64,000 bases of DNA from Camellia lanceoleosa (taxonomy: Eukaryota > Streptophyta > Magnoliopsida > Ericales > Theaceae). The notes under the pieces are model-generated. The model made no database searches and was not told the origin of the DNA. It saw only the letters and a program-made list of their open reading frames with translations. The translations under genes and the position numbers were made by a program. The stretch spans positions 26,874,600 to 26,938,599 of the forward strand of contig CM045762.1 of NCBI GenBank assembly GCA_025200525.1, written 5' to 3'. Below, piece after piece: positions 10,894 through 23,494 of the stretch (the stretch's first letter is position 1; each line of letters begins with the position of its first letter).

Positions 10894-13224
10894 TTAATAC
10901 TATTATGTTTTTGATTTTTGCTTTTCAAGGTGTCTGTGGACCTTTGTCATATGATACATATTGATTTGGCTTTGCTTCATAATGGAAACATACTACTATT
11001 CATGTCTGGGTCTATCAACCTACTTCATTATTTGGATGATATTTTGCAATTATTATGTCGCTGACTTTTTATTGGAGGCAAACAATTGTGATTGATTGAT
11101 TAAGGTTTTTTTTTTTTGTTTTTTTTTATTAAAAAAATATTCTATGTAAAGTGGACAAAAGTTGGTGTTGATGCTTGAACCTCCTTGCAATCACTTTACA
11201 GATTGAGCCCAGTAAGATGAAGAAACTTGTATTTAGTTCATCCATTTTTGTCCAAGAACAAGAAAAGGTATAATTTACTTTAATGTGGCATTGATGTGTC
11301 AAAGACCATGCTATAAACAAAAATAGTGAGAGTGGTTGATTTTGACCATAATTTCAATTGGATAGATTTTGACCATAAATTTATAATTTTATTTTAATTT
11401 GATCCAATTAATTATAATTTTTAATGTGTTTTGATAGAAAATGAATACATAAGCAGCATGTGTCATGTTTTTATAATAAAAATATAAATTTATTCAACTT
11501 ATTAAGTTAACTTTAACTAATTTAGTAACCATTTTTCTTCAAAAATTTTAATGAGTGTTATCAATTAAATTAAATTGACATAAAATTTAAAACTTAAGAT
11601 TAAAATTGAACTAATTAAAATATCAATGACCAAAACAACATAATAGACAAAATACAGAAACTATTGAGGTAATTTGGCCAAGTCTTTAGGTGGGAGAGGG
11701 TTGCTTGCGTGGGTAAATAAAGTTGGTCATTGCACCAAAACACTGTCCAAGTCTCCACCACCACCCCACTGAGAAAAACCCCACTGAGAAAACTTCAAGG
11801 CTTCACGTGATGGCATTGGTCACAATCTTGGCCTAAAAAAAGGCTTCTATCTGCCCATCCAAAGCACAAAAAAAGATGAAAGAAATAAAGAAAAGAAAGA
11901 GGGCCAGTCACCTTTCTCTATCCTTTTCATTGTTGTAAAAGGCCAAGACCCTAGATTGAGAAAGGTGTACCAACTGAACTCTTCAGGATGAAAAAAATAA
12001 AAATCTCGAATCATAGAACATCGATGATAAAATTAAACAAGAGGTCGACAGTAACAAGGCATGTTGCCAATTAGTTCCAATTGACGTTTTGGCGGCAAAT
12101 GCTGCTGTGCAAAGAATTGTCGGAGCTAAAGACCCAGATTGTTTGGCCATTTTCAAGAGAATATTTTATGGGAAAAGACGATCGAATAATGGCATTCAAT
12201 TTTCTATATGCACTTGCTATTGCGCATTTACTTCGAAAATGAGCGAAAACACTAAACAAAATGGCTTCATAGCCTTTGCTAGAAATTTATACAAAACAAA
12301 TATCCATCAAAATACTAACAGATTTAAGTCCATACAGCAAAACAAATATCCATCAACCATCGTTTAAGAGTATTTATACAAAATACTAACAGATTTAAGT
12401 CCTCAAAAAATTAAAAAAAAAAATCTTAGTTTAGCTCCCAATATCACCCGCTCAATCATAGCAACTGTTACCCACAGCAACACCTGCAAAAACAAATTAT
12501 ATTGTCGTTAAGGTTTGTTCACTTGAAATCTATGATTCAAATCATAACAAATTGAATTTTGATATATTGGTCATTACACACTCTTTTGTCATTTTGTTTT
12601 CGTAAATTATTTATTTTCATAATCAAGTTGTAAACATCATAATTAGTTATGACATCTAAATGTTCTAGCTAAAATCTATCTTGGCATATCAAGAAATTAG
12701 AATTAAGCAGCCACACGTAAAAGATGCCATAAAAGTAATCACCTAGACTATAGGGACAACTTACATTTTAAGCAAATCTCAGAAAGTGTATTTGTAATTT
12801 ACCCACATATATATCAAATCAGTTACTGAAAATATATATATATATATATATATATCAAATCCGATACATGACCAAGGTACATCAAAGGATGACACTTCAT
12901 ATGTGTTGCGGTTTTCTATGAATTGGGAATACCACATAGAATTACTCTTTTCAAGGTCCAGGTTCAAAATCTTTATAGTGCAAACAATCTTTAGATCCAT
13001 ACATAACATGATGAATACTCTTTTTCACACAATAACACATCATTATATATATTTTCATTAAATAATTACACATGATTATTGAGTCAAGCTATGTTATATT
13101 CTCAATTAATTAAACTATAAACAAGGGTCTACTCAATTCAGTTTATTATGGAGATGGGGTGGTTGCTGTGCTGGTGGGCACAGCAGCCACTAGTGTACTG
13201 CCAACAATCAAAGAATGTAACCAA

Positions 13225-13260
<36 letters not shown>

Positions 13261-13397
13261 AAATCAAAAACGTTAACATTAACATTAACATACACTACTA
13301 ATCAAAAACATTAAAAAAAAAAAAAAAAGAAAATAAATAAACCCTAAACAATTACGATAAATATGACAATGTTAATCTATTGCGACCATTCAATTAC
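10894..13397. other. intergenic, no gene supported
   Basis: AT-rich. It contains (TA)n at about 12835-12856 and a (CA)n run at about 13227-13248 followed by A-runs. A stem-loop lies at 13160-13190 (TTGCTGTGC and GCACAGCAG). A segment on the minus strand at 12071-12140 has a faint resemblance to the histone H3 C-terminus that I judged too weak to call. Confidence 0.45.
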
Positions 13398-13476
13398 CTT
13401 GAAGTCTTGAGCAATTTCATGGACAAGCCTCTTGAATGGAAGCTTCAAGATCAGGAGCTCAATACTCTTTTGGTGC
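13398..13476 (-). pseudogene. histone H3 internal exon (H3.3-type gene structure), divergent
   Basis: A 79-nt exon lies between a TTTGTAG acceptor and a GTAATTG donor on the minus strand. It encodes [18 protein letters not shown] and HEIAQDFK. Canonical H3 has [26 protein letters not shown], so most positions match, with T-to-I, R-to-L, Q-to-K and R-to-H changes in a protein that tolerates almost none. Introns on both sides of this block are typical of plant H3.3 genes. A weak trace of the preceding exon may lie at 13595-13650 (minus). No following exon could be confirmed. I infer a decayed or captured H3.3 fragment. Confidence 0.65.
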
Positions 13477-14534
13477 CTACAAATTTCGCTACACATCAAT
13501 TAATTAAGATAACAAAGAATCTAAAAAACACAAGAATTGTTATAAATATAATAACCATAATTCAAGCTTTAATTCACTAAGTAGAGAAGAATTTACTTGC
13601 CTAAAGAGGTGCCTTCCTAGTTGTAAGAAGGGCTACCAAAAGAATTTGTTTATTTAGAACAGCAAAAACCAGTGAACTCAACACTATCATGAAGAGCCAA
13701 AGACAAAGGCATTAAATCTGCTTCAAAAACTATAACATATAGTGGCTAAGGATTTGCAAACCATCATTTAAAAACCGATGATGTGAAGCCACAATCTAAC
13801 AAAAGCAAAGTTATTATTGAAGCAACACCATATATAACATTTTTTTTATTTGATATTTTGAGAGAAAAATCTAAAAAAATAGCAAAGTAACTACTAAAGC
13901 AACATTCCTAAACTTTAGTATTTTGTCGTTATTCATTACTAAAATATAGCAATAACCGTTTGTTTGCAATTGAATCATTAGAGATGCTATTAGGTAATAG
14001 CAGGAACATTGCTTCAAGATAACAATTTAGAAGCCTTCAAGCTTCATAAACGTTGGAGTTTAAAAAAACCTGCCTATTTGTCCACTATGAATGTAATCAG
14101 TACATTTATATTTTTTTCACAAATGCTCATCAAATATAACCAAACACCCTACATTCATATTTTAAGCTAAATCAGTACTTTTTTCTTCTTTTTTTTTTCT
14201 TCTTTTTTTTTTTTTGTATTTCATATTTTTTACAAATATATATATATATATATATATTTTAATCTTTTAACCAAACACCCTACATTAAAATTTTAACCAA
14301 ACAACCTACATTTATATTTTATAACCAAAAAGCTTACAAATATTTTAAGTTAAATCAATACATTTATATTTGTTTCACAAATGCTCATCAAATATAAGAA
14401 ATTTTCAACCTCTCACAACTTCACAATAATAGAATCAAGTCAGTTAAAAAAAAAAAACTAACCAGAAACAGGATGAGATAGAGAGCCCAAACCAAAGGGA
14501 GAGAGCCAAAAGCAAAGATAGCATAGCAAAAAGC

Positions 14535-14568
<34 letters not shown>

Positions 14569-17500
14569 CGAAGAGAAAGAAAAAGAAACTTACCAAATTG
14601 CCGAGCGGTGAGGCGATCTAAGATAAGGGTAGGGCTAGCGGTGGCAGTGGCGGTGACAATCGGCACCACTAGCAGCGATGGCGGCGATTGGCAACTCTAA
14701 CAGCGATAGAGGCGGAGGTGATCGGCAAGGTGAAGAGTAGTGAGTCGGAGACAGAGAGTTGAATGCGATGTTTTGAGGGTGTGAATAGTTGGGGATGTTT
14801 CGGCAATTGGCTGAAACACCATTGTCCCATATTTAAGCAAAATAAAAAGACCAAAACAAATTCACAACTCCATAGACCAAAGTTTTTTTGTTGTTCTATC
14901 CCTCAAATACAATTCTTGTAAAAAAAAAAAAGTAATTCAAAATTGTGAGTGTACAAGAACGATCCCAAACGAGGATTCTGGCTGTTGCTACTCAACATTG
15001 TGAGTGTACAAGAACGTTGACAAATAAATGAGGAATTCATAATTGCATAGCGTAATTAGAACTGCCCTCTAAAAACTAGAATCATAAACTACTTTGTCAA
15101 TATAGTTTATCCAAAACCATAAGGGCATATGGTAAGTTGTCAATTTTGGGAAATCAAAAATAAAATTAAAGGAAATGAAAGATTTTAGCATTTCAGTTTC
15201 CTTCTTCCTTATTTTCACTGAACTTATTTTCTCAGCAACCAAGCATAGTACATGCTTATAGATCTACTAATTACACGAAGTAAGCAACAATTAGCTGTTA
15301 TTTATCTTTTTCAAGCACAAATACATCACACACACACACACACACAACAAAAAAAAATAACAAATAAACTTGCAGTCTCCTTTTCTTTCCCTCATTGCAT
15401 ATTTTCTCAGCAACACAATGTCCCAAACACAACATAACATACTTATATGACTAACCTACAAAAACAGTGCTTCTATGTCTTCCAATTAAGCTTATGATCA
15501 AGAAACAAAAATATTGCTTATAAATCTACTAATTAAAGCTGAGAATTAACTACAAAATAGAAGTAGAGAAAGAAGACAGCAACATAATCAACAGCAAATG
15601 AATCCAACATAATTCATGCCCATGCTTCTTTAGAATTTTATGACTCTAGCAGGACTAAATCCGCAACAGAATTAAGGGATAGACAATCAAAATTGACACT
15701 ATGCACTATTTCACCTGAAATCTAAATAGTTGTAACTTGTAATAGAAATATGGTGTGCTAGCAAGAATATAACATGGAAAATTGAAAGCATTTAGAGTTT
15801 ATTCACTACTTAATGTTTGTGATAAATTAAGTTTAGCATCTAAAAATTTGAAAATACAAATTTATCCAAAACTAAAAAATAAAAAAGCTCCAGTTTTTCG
15901 TGCATCCATGGGACAAGGCATAGTGCTACAATAATAACTCCAACCGCAACTCAACTCGAGCAGGCACTTCTAAACTAGAGTTGTGCTAGGGTTAGAAATG
16001 AGCACCTCAATGTAGGCTTGAAATGAATGCCGTGAATAGTTTTTCCATCTTGATGTTTAAAATTGCTAATCAAGTAGGCAAGGCAGTGAATCCATATGGA
16101 TAAATTTGAAATGGATTGTAAACCTAAATGTTCTGTATTATGTTGCTACTACAGAAAACACTTATGGTCATGGAGACTTGCCCAAAATCACATTTGGCAA
16201 CAGAAAGAACTAGCAGATTCATCATATGCTAGGGGGTTACAAGCCCCACTCCAAAAGTCAAGCTTGTTCTTTTAAATCACTCAAAAATTTAGTCCAATGT
16301 CTTTTCCTTCCGGACAAATTTTTTTAAAAATAAAAATAAAAAAGCTTACATAATATTTCCTCCTGGACAAAATATCACAATGATAACAAAATATACCTCG
16401 GGTATGCAGGCCACATCGTCAATTCTTGTGATCAACTAAGCAAAGATCCCCAGAACCTTCAAGAAAATTAGTGGCCCATACTGACATTCCAAAAATGCAA
16501 ACTACAAGTAAACATTATGAATGTCTTCCATGCTAGTTTTGAAAAACACTAAAGCACAAAATGTTAGAAAAGCAGACTAATTAAGTACATAAAATTTCTC
16601 TGCAATTTCAAATATTGAGGATAAAAAATAGAAAATAAAAACAAAAAGAGTAAAATATATATAACTTAATTGCCCATGTTTGTTTGCACGAGGGTGGTTT
16701 ATGCAAGAGAAAACTGACACTTTATAACCAAAGTAAACAAACAGTTATTAATGGTTTGTTAAAAAGTAAACAAACAATTATTAATACCAAAAATGAGCTA
16801 AAATGAGAAGTAAGAAAAAAATTCCCCCTTCATGGAGACTTGCTTAAAATCATAATCAGCAGCATGTATCACAATCAACAGGCGCCTACCAATTAGCGTG
16901 AATCTAGCCCATGCTGCAATGCCTATAAAACTCAACTAATAAATAAACTGAAATTCATTTGATAGGTGTAAATTGAAGTTTTATTTATTTATTTATTGCT
17001 AGGCCAAAAAGGATAAAAAATAGGACTAAAAGTATGTACACATAATGAAAAATTTAAAAACTATCCCATAACAACTTAAAATTTAAAATTAACTAACTAA
17101 GAACAAAATAGGACTAATAATGCTAAACTACCAAATATATAAAGCCAAATAATAACATAACATATCTATTTCATATAAACCCATTCTTATTTCATAGATT
17201 TGTAACAAACCAAACCCAAAGAATAAAATTTGAACCACACAAAAATTCATATTTCAGTCAAAGAATTTTCACAAGAAAAACTTGAAAATTAACAGATGTT
17301 CACAAGAATAAATAAATAAACACTAGCGGTTAAGGCACACGCGATGCATGTGTAAATTTTTTTTAAAAACAATTATGCGATTGAGTCAATAAAAATTGAA
17401 TTAAGGAACACTACTTTTCAATTGATAAAAATTTTAAGACATCCTCATTCAATATCAAAAAAAAAAAAAAAAAAAAAAGAGTTCAATTCACAAATTTCAG

Positions 17501-17906
17501 ATAAATCAAAGAAATTCAACCAAAATGGGGTGGCAAATAGTGCCAGAGCCTCTGCACCTCCTAGGGTTCAACTGACCATTCTAAAATAACATGTGCATGG
17601 CTCTTGCAATTGTTTGAGTCTTTCTCTATTTCAATTTCCTTTCTATATACATATCTATATCTAAAAGGGAAGGCCAAAATTGAGGTAGATGTCACTTTTC
17701 TTTTCTTTTTTTCCTTTCCAAAATATCCTCATGTAATTGCCCAGATCAAAACGTCCTATAACTAATGAAATCCAAATTCAGATTGAGATCAAAATTTATA
17801 ACCTGTAATAGCACACCACACACCATTAGTATAGTATAGTATAGATATAAACAAATTGACATAAAAATGAGTAATAAAAATCGAAATTGGAGGGATTTGA
17901 AAATAC
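13477..17906. other. intergenic, no gene supported
   Basis: AT-rich with simple repeats: (AT)n at about 14228-14256, (AT)n plus (GA)n at about 14535-14570, (CA)n at about 15328-15346 and an A-run at 17458-17478. A roughly 45-bp segment (CACAAATGCTCATCAAATAT) occurs at about 14119 and again at about 14379. A GC-richer stretch (14600-14760) gives short frames without motifs. No RNA gene was recognised. Confidence 0.45.
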
Positions 17907-18217
17907 CTAGCAAAGATGAGAATCTTGAATCGTAGTAGCTTGACATGGTGACCCAAGTCTTCACGAAACGCTTGTCAAAGTAAAATTGAGAAACTTGAAA
18001 CGCTTCTCGACAATCCTGGGAGCGACAGGCGCAACAAAGACATCATTGGGATTGACGATGTTGATGGACTCCTTTGGGAAGAAATTGAGCTCTCTGATCA
18101 ACTTCTCACCCTGAAGTGACGGAAGCCTCCCGTTTGATGGTATGCGAAGAGTCGCTGAACCCAAAGAACAAAGAAGAAGGAAAGGAGAAACCAATTATGC
18201 ACAAACCGAACCCTCAT
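17907..18217 (-). pseudogene. serine carboxypeptidase-like (SCPL47-49 type), first-exon relic
   Basis: From the ATG at 18217 the frame gives a hydrophobic signal peptide (MRVRFVHNWFLLSFFFVLW). After a frame change it reads LPSLQGEKLIRELNFFPKES and then IVEKRFKF. After a second shift it reads VEDLGHH, ending at a GTATTT donor. This is the pro-region and start of the mature enzyme in vacuolar/secreted carboxypeptidase III-like proteins, where exon 1 ends shortly after DLGHHAGYY. The catalytic Ser, Asp and His exons are not visible to the left. At least two frameshifts and the missing exons make it a fragment. Confidence 0.65.
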
Positions 18218-18218
18218 A

Positions 18219-18220
<2 letters not shown>

Positions 18221-18258
<38 letters not shown>
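18221..18258 (+). repeat. (CT)n microsatellite
   Basis: A pure CT dinucleotide run with one TTT interruption lies just upstream of the carboxypeptidase relic's ATG, where CT-rich 5' leaders are common. Confidence 0.9.
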
Positions 18259-18260
<2 letters not shown>

Positions 18261-18719
18261 GGGAACCCGATTGGGGATTTTGGTTGAAAAGATTGGGTAT
18301 TTTGGGTTGTTTGGGAGCGGGAATGAAAAAAAAAAGGAGGAACCGAGCGTGAATGCAAAAAAAAAAAATATATATATATATATTATATTTTCATCACAAA
18401 TGAATATTTAAATAGTAAAATGACTTCTTTTTTTTTTTTGCAACGACAATAAAATTTATTTTTTGTTAAAATAAATTTTTTTATAGTTAATGAATTTTTT
18501 TTTATTTTCTTTTAGTTACTAAGATTGAAAATTTATTTGTTTCATTTTTATTTTAATGAATAAAAAAATGTTATTATTTTGTTTATTTGGTAGAAGTAGG
18601 AGTAATATTTTAATGAAAAATATTTTCTATTAAAATATAGTTAATTTTTTGTGGTCAATGAAAAATATTTTTCTACAACCCATTTTTTTTTTGTTACTAA
18701 AAATCAAGAACTAATTTTT

Positions 18720-19263
18720 TTGTGGTAGAGGATAGAGAGTGGCAGTAGTGGTGAAGGTAGTGGATAAGAGGTGATAGTGGTGGTGATGGCGGTAGTGATG
18801 GCGAAGGAGATTAGTAGTGAAGTTGTGGTAGTCGTAGAGGAGATAGAGTAGTGGTGGTGGAAGAGAGGTAATAGTAGTAGTAGTGATAGTAGTGGAGTGG
18901 TAGCAATTGTCGTAGTAATTATAGTCATAGAGGTGGAGTAGCAATAGTGGTAGTAGTGGAATGACATTTGCAGTAGTGGTGAAGGTGGTAGAGGATATGG
19001 GTGGTGAAAAAGAGAGAGTGAGAGACAGGCAGAGAAAAGAGATAAAGAGAGAGACAAAGATAGAATGATAAGCGAGAAAGAGACAAAGTGGTCTCTAAAA
19101 GTGCATTTTCTTGTAGTGTCTCAATAAATCGAAAGAGAGCTCGATAAATAGAGAAGGGGGGAGTGGGAGAGTGAGCAAGGTGAACACAATGAAGGATAGA
19201 GAGACAAACAAATAGACAGGTAGACAGAGAGAGAGAAGAGTGATGAGTGAAAGAGAGTGAAAC

Positions 19264-19318
<55 letters not shown>

Positions 19319-19645
19319 AAGACAGAAAAATAGAGAGAAACAAGAGATGAGCAAGAGATAGACAAAAAGAGAGATAAAGAGAGTGAAAAGAGATAAACGA
19401 GAGAGAGACACAGAAAAACAAAGAGATAGAGAGAGAAGAGAAAGAAGAGAGACAGAGATAGAGAGATGAGCGAGAGAGACAAAGAGAGAAAAGAGATGAG
19501 AGAGATAGAGAGATGAGCGAGAGAGAGAAGACAGATGAGAAAGATAGAAAGAAGAGAAATGAGCAAAAGACACACACACAAACAGAGAAAGAAGAGTGAT
19601 GAGTGAAAGAGAGAAAGAGAAGAGACAGAGAGATACGACGATGAA
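18720..19645 (+). repeat. purine-rich low-complexity tract
   Basis: From 18720 to about 18990 the plus strand is GTGGTA/GTAGTG-rich. From about 19010 to 19645 it is almost pure GA (GAGAGAGA, AGAGAGACA, GATAGAGAGA). The minus strand therefore shows long open frames of Leu/Ser-only composition (up to 272 codons); these are artefacts of composition, not genes. A CACTA-type terminus lies inside it at 19106-19118. Confidence 0.85.
19106..19118 (-). mobile_element. CACTA-type terminus, first
   Basis: The minus strand reads CACTACAAGAAAA starting at 19118. This is the conserved terminal inverted repeat of many plant CACTA (En/Spm-like) elements. It has the same orientation as the terminus at 20195, so the two do not form one element. 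A matching plus-strand CACTACAAG end was not found in the window. Confidence 0.6.
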
Positions 19646-19806
19646 AAAATTGGTAAAGAAAGAAATGTTATATCAAAAGAGCAAGAAGACATCATTTTTT
19701 TAAAAAAAAATTGCGACAGAAAAATACCGTTGTATTTATTCAAACCATTTTATGACTGTATATTTATGAAGTTGTCTCAAAGACACAATATTTTATTTTA
19801 TTTTTT

Positions 19807-20195
19807 GTTACGGTACATATTATAATCGCAAAAAACTCACCTTTTTTTTTTTGCGACGGCAGTTGGTGCCGTCGCAAAAACTTTATTTTTTCGCGACAGC
19901 AATCTCTGCCATTGTAAATACTGTCTTTTTTTGCGACAGTAATTTCTGCTATCGCAAATACTCTCATTTTTTGCGACAACATTTTCTGCCGTCGCAAATA
20001 CTCTATTTTTCTGCGATAGTAAATAATGTCGTCGCAAAAACTCCCCTTTTTTCGGGACGGCAAGTTGTGCCATCACAAAAACTCACTTTTTTTTTTTGCG
20101 ATGGCAAGTTGTGCCATCTCAAAAAGTGACTTTTTGAGACGGCAAGTGTGCCGTCGCAAATGTTTCCATCTTTTAAGACCACTTTTCTTGTAGTG
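19807..20195 (-). mobile_element. CACTA element end with sub-terminal hairpin array
   Basis: The terminus CACTACAAGAAAA reads leftwards from 20195. Next to it lie eight 23-nt stem-loop units of the form GCGACGGC-spacer-GCCGTCGC, starting at about 19853, 19893, 19933, 19973, 20013, 20054, 20098 and 20136, plus a degenerate one at 19807. The first five are exactly 40 bp apart. CACTA elements carry sub-terminal repeats bound by their transposase, and these are presumably that. No transposase is present, so this is a non-autonomous or fragmentary element. Confidence 0.75.
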
Positions 20196-20955
20196 AGAGC
20201 TCAGGCATAACTAGGACAAATCAAGAGAAAGAAAATTGAGTGGAGAAAAAAATGAAGAAAAGTTGCGAAAAAAATTTAGGAGAAAAATTATTTAGTAGAA
20301 CAAAATAAAATCACATCATAGATAATTTTTTTCAGCATATTTTTTTTAAAATTTAGTTAAATTATATATATATATATATATGTCCATAAGTGTATATAGA
20401 TATTTTAAAAAGTATATCATTTGTATATTATTATTTGTATTATTTTTAATGAAGATACTATGACTAAAAATAAATCTAAAATAGAGATAGGTGATCAATT
20501 GCAATTGTCACTTAGAGATGACACTTCAAAATTAATTGAGAGAGTTGAGAGTTAAGAGAGAATAAGAGTTTGAGAGACAGATTTGTTTGTGAGAAATAAA
20601 ATGTGAGAAGGGTGGTATTTATAGGACTTAACAGGGAGGGGTTAATTTATATATATATATATAAATAATAAATAAAATTGGTTGTTGGTAGAATTAACGG
20701 TTATATAACTCTTTCAAATTGTTTTGTTTTAAATTTTTGACCATTACACTAACAGGGGGGCAAGAAGCCGTTGGAGTCGGGTTGAACCAGATGGGGAAGA
20801 AAATTTCGGGCCGAGCTCACGGGATGGGTCACACTCCATAACACACCAGGGCCAAGCCGAGCTGGGCTCTAGAACACGTAGCCTAGGGTCTTAGGTTGGG
20901 CTTAAGCTAGAGCCTGGTTGGGCCTACCTAGGACGCGAGCGGACTTGAGGTGTGC
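20196..20955. other. AT-rich flank and hAT-like GC-rich stub
   Basis: To about 20750 it is AT-rich, with (AT)n at about 20366-20382 and 20648-20665. From 20751 (CAGGGGGGCAAG) it becomes GC-rich. On the other side of the gypsy insertion the sequence to about 30313 ends TTTACACCCCTA. The rejoined ends (CAGGGGGGCAA and TAGGGGTGTAA) look like hAT termini, but no 8-bp target duplication is seen. Confidence 0.35.
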
Positions 20956-23302
20956 TGTAACAACCCTCGTATCGATTACCATATAACCACTGAATTATAT
21001 ACTGATTACTGATAAACCGGATTGTTAATGACTGATAATTGAACTGATTAAAAATCTTTGAATGAGACCGATTGAAATCATAGCTGGCGAATAAATTTAC
21101 ATACTGAATAGCATGTTTTATCTGCTGATTGTTTGACTACCTGTTTATATGTATGTGTTTAAACTGCTAATTGAAGGCCTTATCGTGACGATTGAGAAAC
21201 CGTTTGATGTTTTAGACTCAGTGTAATATTTGTGATTTAATGATATTTTTATCCGAAAATTGATTAGGAATGATTAAAGTAGGTTGAATTGAGTTAATTG
21301 AAGAGTTTGACTTAATTACGAAATTGCCACCCATAGTGGATCATTTGTTTATTGTGAGTATTGAACCTAAACACTTAACTAAACATCTTCATCAGCCATT
21401 TTGTTGCCTATTCAGCCGAAATTAGAAGAGAGTGAGAGAAAGAGGATTGACTTTCATCCTATTTTGCTTGATTGTGCTTGAACTTTAGAGGATTGAAGTG
21501 TTGACTCCATTATTGTTCTCTTAGGCTCTCAATACAAGACTCTAGGTAAGAGAAACCTATGTTTTTCTTGTGGTTTTGAGTCTTATCTTACATGATTCTT
21601 GCTCATTTGTAGTAATGTAAGTCTTGATTGAGCTCATATAGGTTGATTCAAGATAGAATTCATGCATGCATGTAGAGATTAGTGAATTTGGGGTGAATTC
21701 ATGCTTGAATGATACATGCATGTCCATGTTTCCATTATAGTTCATGATTTCAGAATGTTTTCCAACTATTGAGCTCTCTAAAGCAAGATTTGAAGATTAA
21801 ATTGGGTTTGAAGCTCATGCATTGCATGTTTTAAACTTGTTCTTGAAAATGGTTTGAAATTGGCTTGATTGATCACCCCTTGGCCCTTGCATGTACAAAA
21901 TAGCTTTTGAAACTTGTAATACTTTGAGTTTAAAGTGTTTTTCCAGAATTTGGGGCCAAGAGGATGAGATTTGAGTGTTTGAATGCTTGGTTCGAACTTG
22001 GGAGACAAATCTGGAAATTCCAGATTTTTCTTCTTCGCTCGGCGAAAGGATTCTCGCTTCAGCGAGCCCTGCGATTTTACAAGCTCGCTCGGCGGGCATC
22101 AGCGTGGTATCGCGTAAAATCGAAACAACGAAGTTTTCGCTCGGCGAAGGGTTGTTCGCTCGGCGAAGCCTTTGATTTTGGAAGCTTCGCTCGGCGAAGG
22201 AAGGCTTCGCCGGCGAGACCCATTTTGACAAACTTTTGAAAGTGCCTTCCATTGTATTTTTGCATCCTCATCGCATCCTAGGCATTCTTAGGCCTAGTTT
22301 AAGACATCTTATTGAGGATTTAAGCATAGAACCACCGAGGAAATTTAGGGATTTAATTATCATCCTTCCATTTGTAAACTTAGTGTGTGTTCTATTGATT
22401 GATTGTTTAGGGTTGACTCACGGGGACGCTCTAGCTATTGATAGCCCAATCCTTTGTGAGTAATGATTGTGTAAAGATATGTTCAAATGGTTTTATTTTG
22501 AATACTGAATCATTTATTGAACTAATATTGTTTATTGAATGAATGTATGTCCTATTTCCTGAACTGTATTGTGGCATCCTTAGCACCTACTGTTATTGAC
22601 TGTTACAGAGCTCTGTCGGTTTCCTTGTGGAACCATACCGTTTACCGAATGATTGGCCATCATTACTGTTGGGTCTATTAAGGCCCGGTCCTTTGGACCT
22701 TCTGTTATAGGCTATTGGATGTACCACATATGACTGATTGATTGAAATACTGAAAGACTGAAACTACTGTTTAATGAATTGATTTCATTTACTGTAAGGA
22801 CATTCATTCATAACCTCTTTACGCTTATTGTTATTCACTGGGCTTTAGCTCACTGTTATATATATGTAGGTTCTCAGCAGCCGAACCAGAGCTAGGAGCG
22901 TGGGATTGGTCCCCAGTTTTGTCAGCCAGCCTATGTGCCTCACTGTGAGGTTCCGAGACGCCATGCCATGGCTTGGGGTGTTTTTGTGTCCCCACTAGTC
23001 TCCTACTGTTTTGTACTGTTGTACTTTTTGGTATAGACTGTTTTCTTGTCTTTGTTATTGAGGATTGAGTTCCGTCTTGAATATCTGTAATGCTTGTATA
23101 TCTTTGTCTTGATGAATGCATAAATGTATGGAAAATGTTTTTGACATCTGATTTTCCTGACTCAATGGACACTAGTTATATCTTGTATTGGCTTCATGCC
23201 ACGAACTTCTGTTCTCTTGTATTCTTGTCTTGTAGGCCTTGTAATCTCGGATTCTTGGCGATTCTGATGCTAAACCCATAGGGCGGGTTTGGAGTCGTGA
23301 CA
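20956..23302 (+). repeat. 5' LTR of the gypsy element (2347 bp)
   Basis: It starts TGTAACAACC and ends GTGACA. The middle (22035-22215) contains CGCTCGGCG palindromic blocks where the other LTR has CGCTCGAGCG. Compared with the 3' LTR, differences are mostly 1-3 base indels and ACTG/CTTG exchanges rather than scattered transitions. Confidence 0.95.
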
Positions 23303-23303
23303 G

Positions 23304-23314
23304 TGGTATCGAGC
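23304..23314 (+). other. gypsy primer-binding site (altered)
   Basis: TGGTATCGAGC follows the 5' LTR by one base. The expected initiator-Met complement is TGGTATCAGAGC; one base of the CAG is missing here. Since this site must be functional in an element that has transposed, the loss is either recent or a sequence error. Confidence 0.8.
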
Positions 23315-23494
23315 GATACTTAACCACGAGTTATACCGCACACGTGTCCAAATGAGCTATAGGGTGTCCTAGAAAAGCAATTAGGGCATCTCATGAATTT
23401 GAAAAGTGTGTGTTTATGGTATTGAATAAATGTTAAAGCTGTTTAATTGTACAACTGTTTATAATGATAATCGTATAATTGCTTATAGTGAAAT

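Noticed and set aside
12071..12259. Possible last exon of the histone H3 relic on the minus strand
   Set aside because: Only a loose match around TTGCACAGCAGCATTTGCC; the frame does not give the H3 C-terminal sequence.
18925..19743. A 272-codon and two 150-160-codon minus-strand frames rich in Leu and Ser
   Set aside because: They are translations of a GA-repeat tract; composition alone keeps them open and they carry no domain.
19106..20195. The two CACTACAAGAAAA termini as the two ends of one element
   Set aside because: They point the same way, so they belong to two elements or to a duplicated end, not to one inverted-repeat pair.
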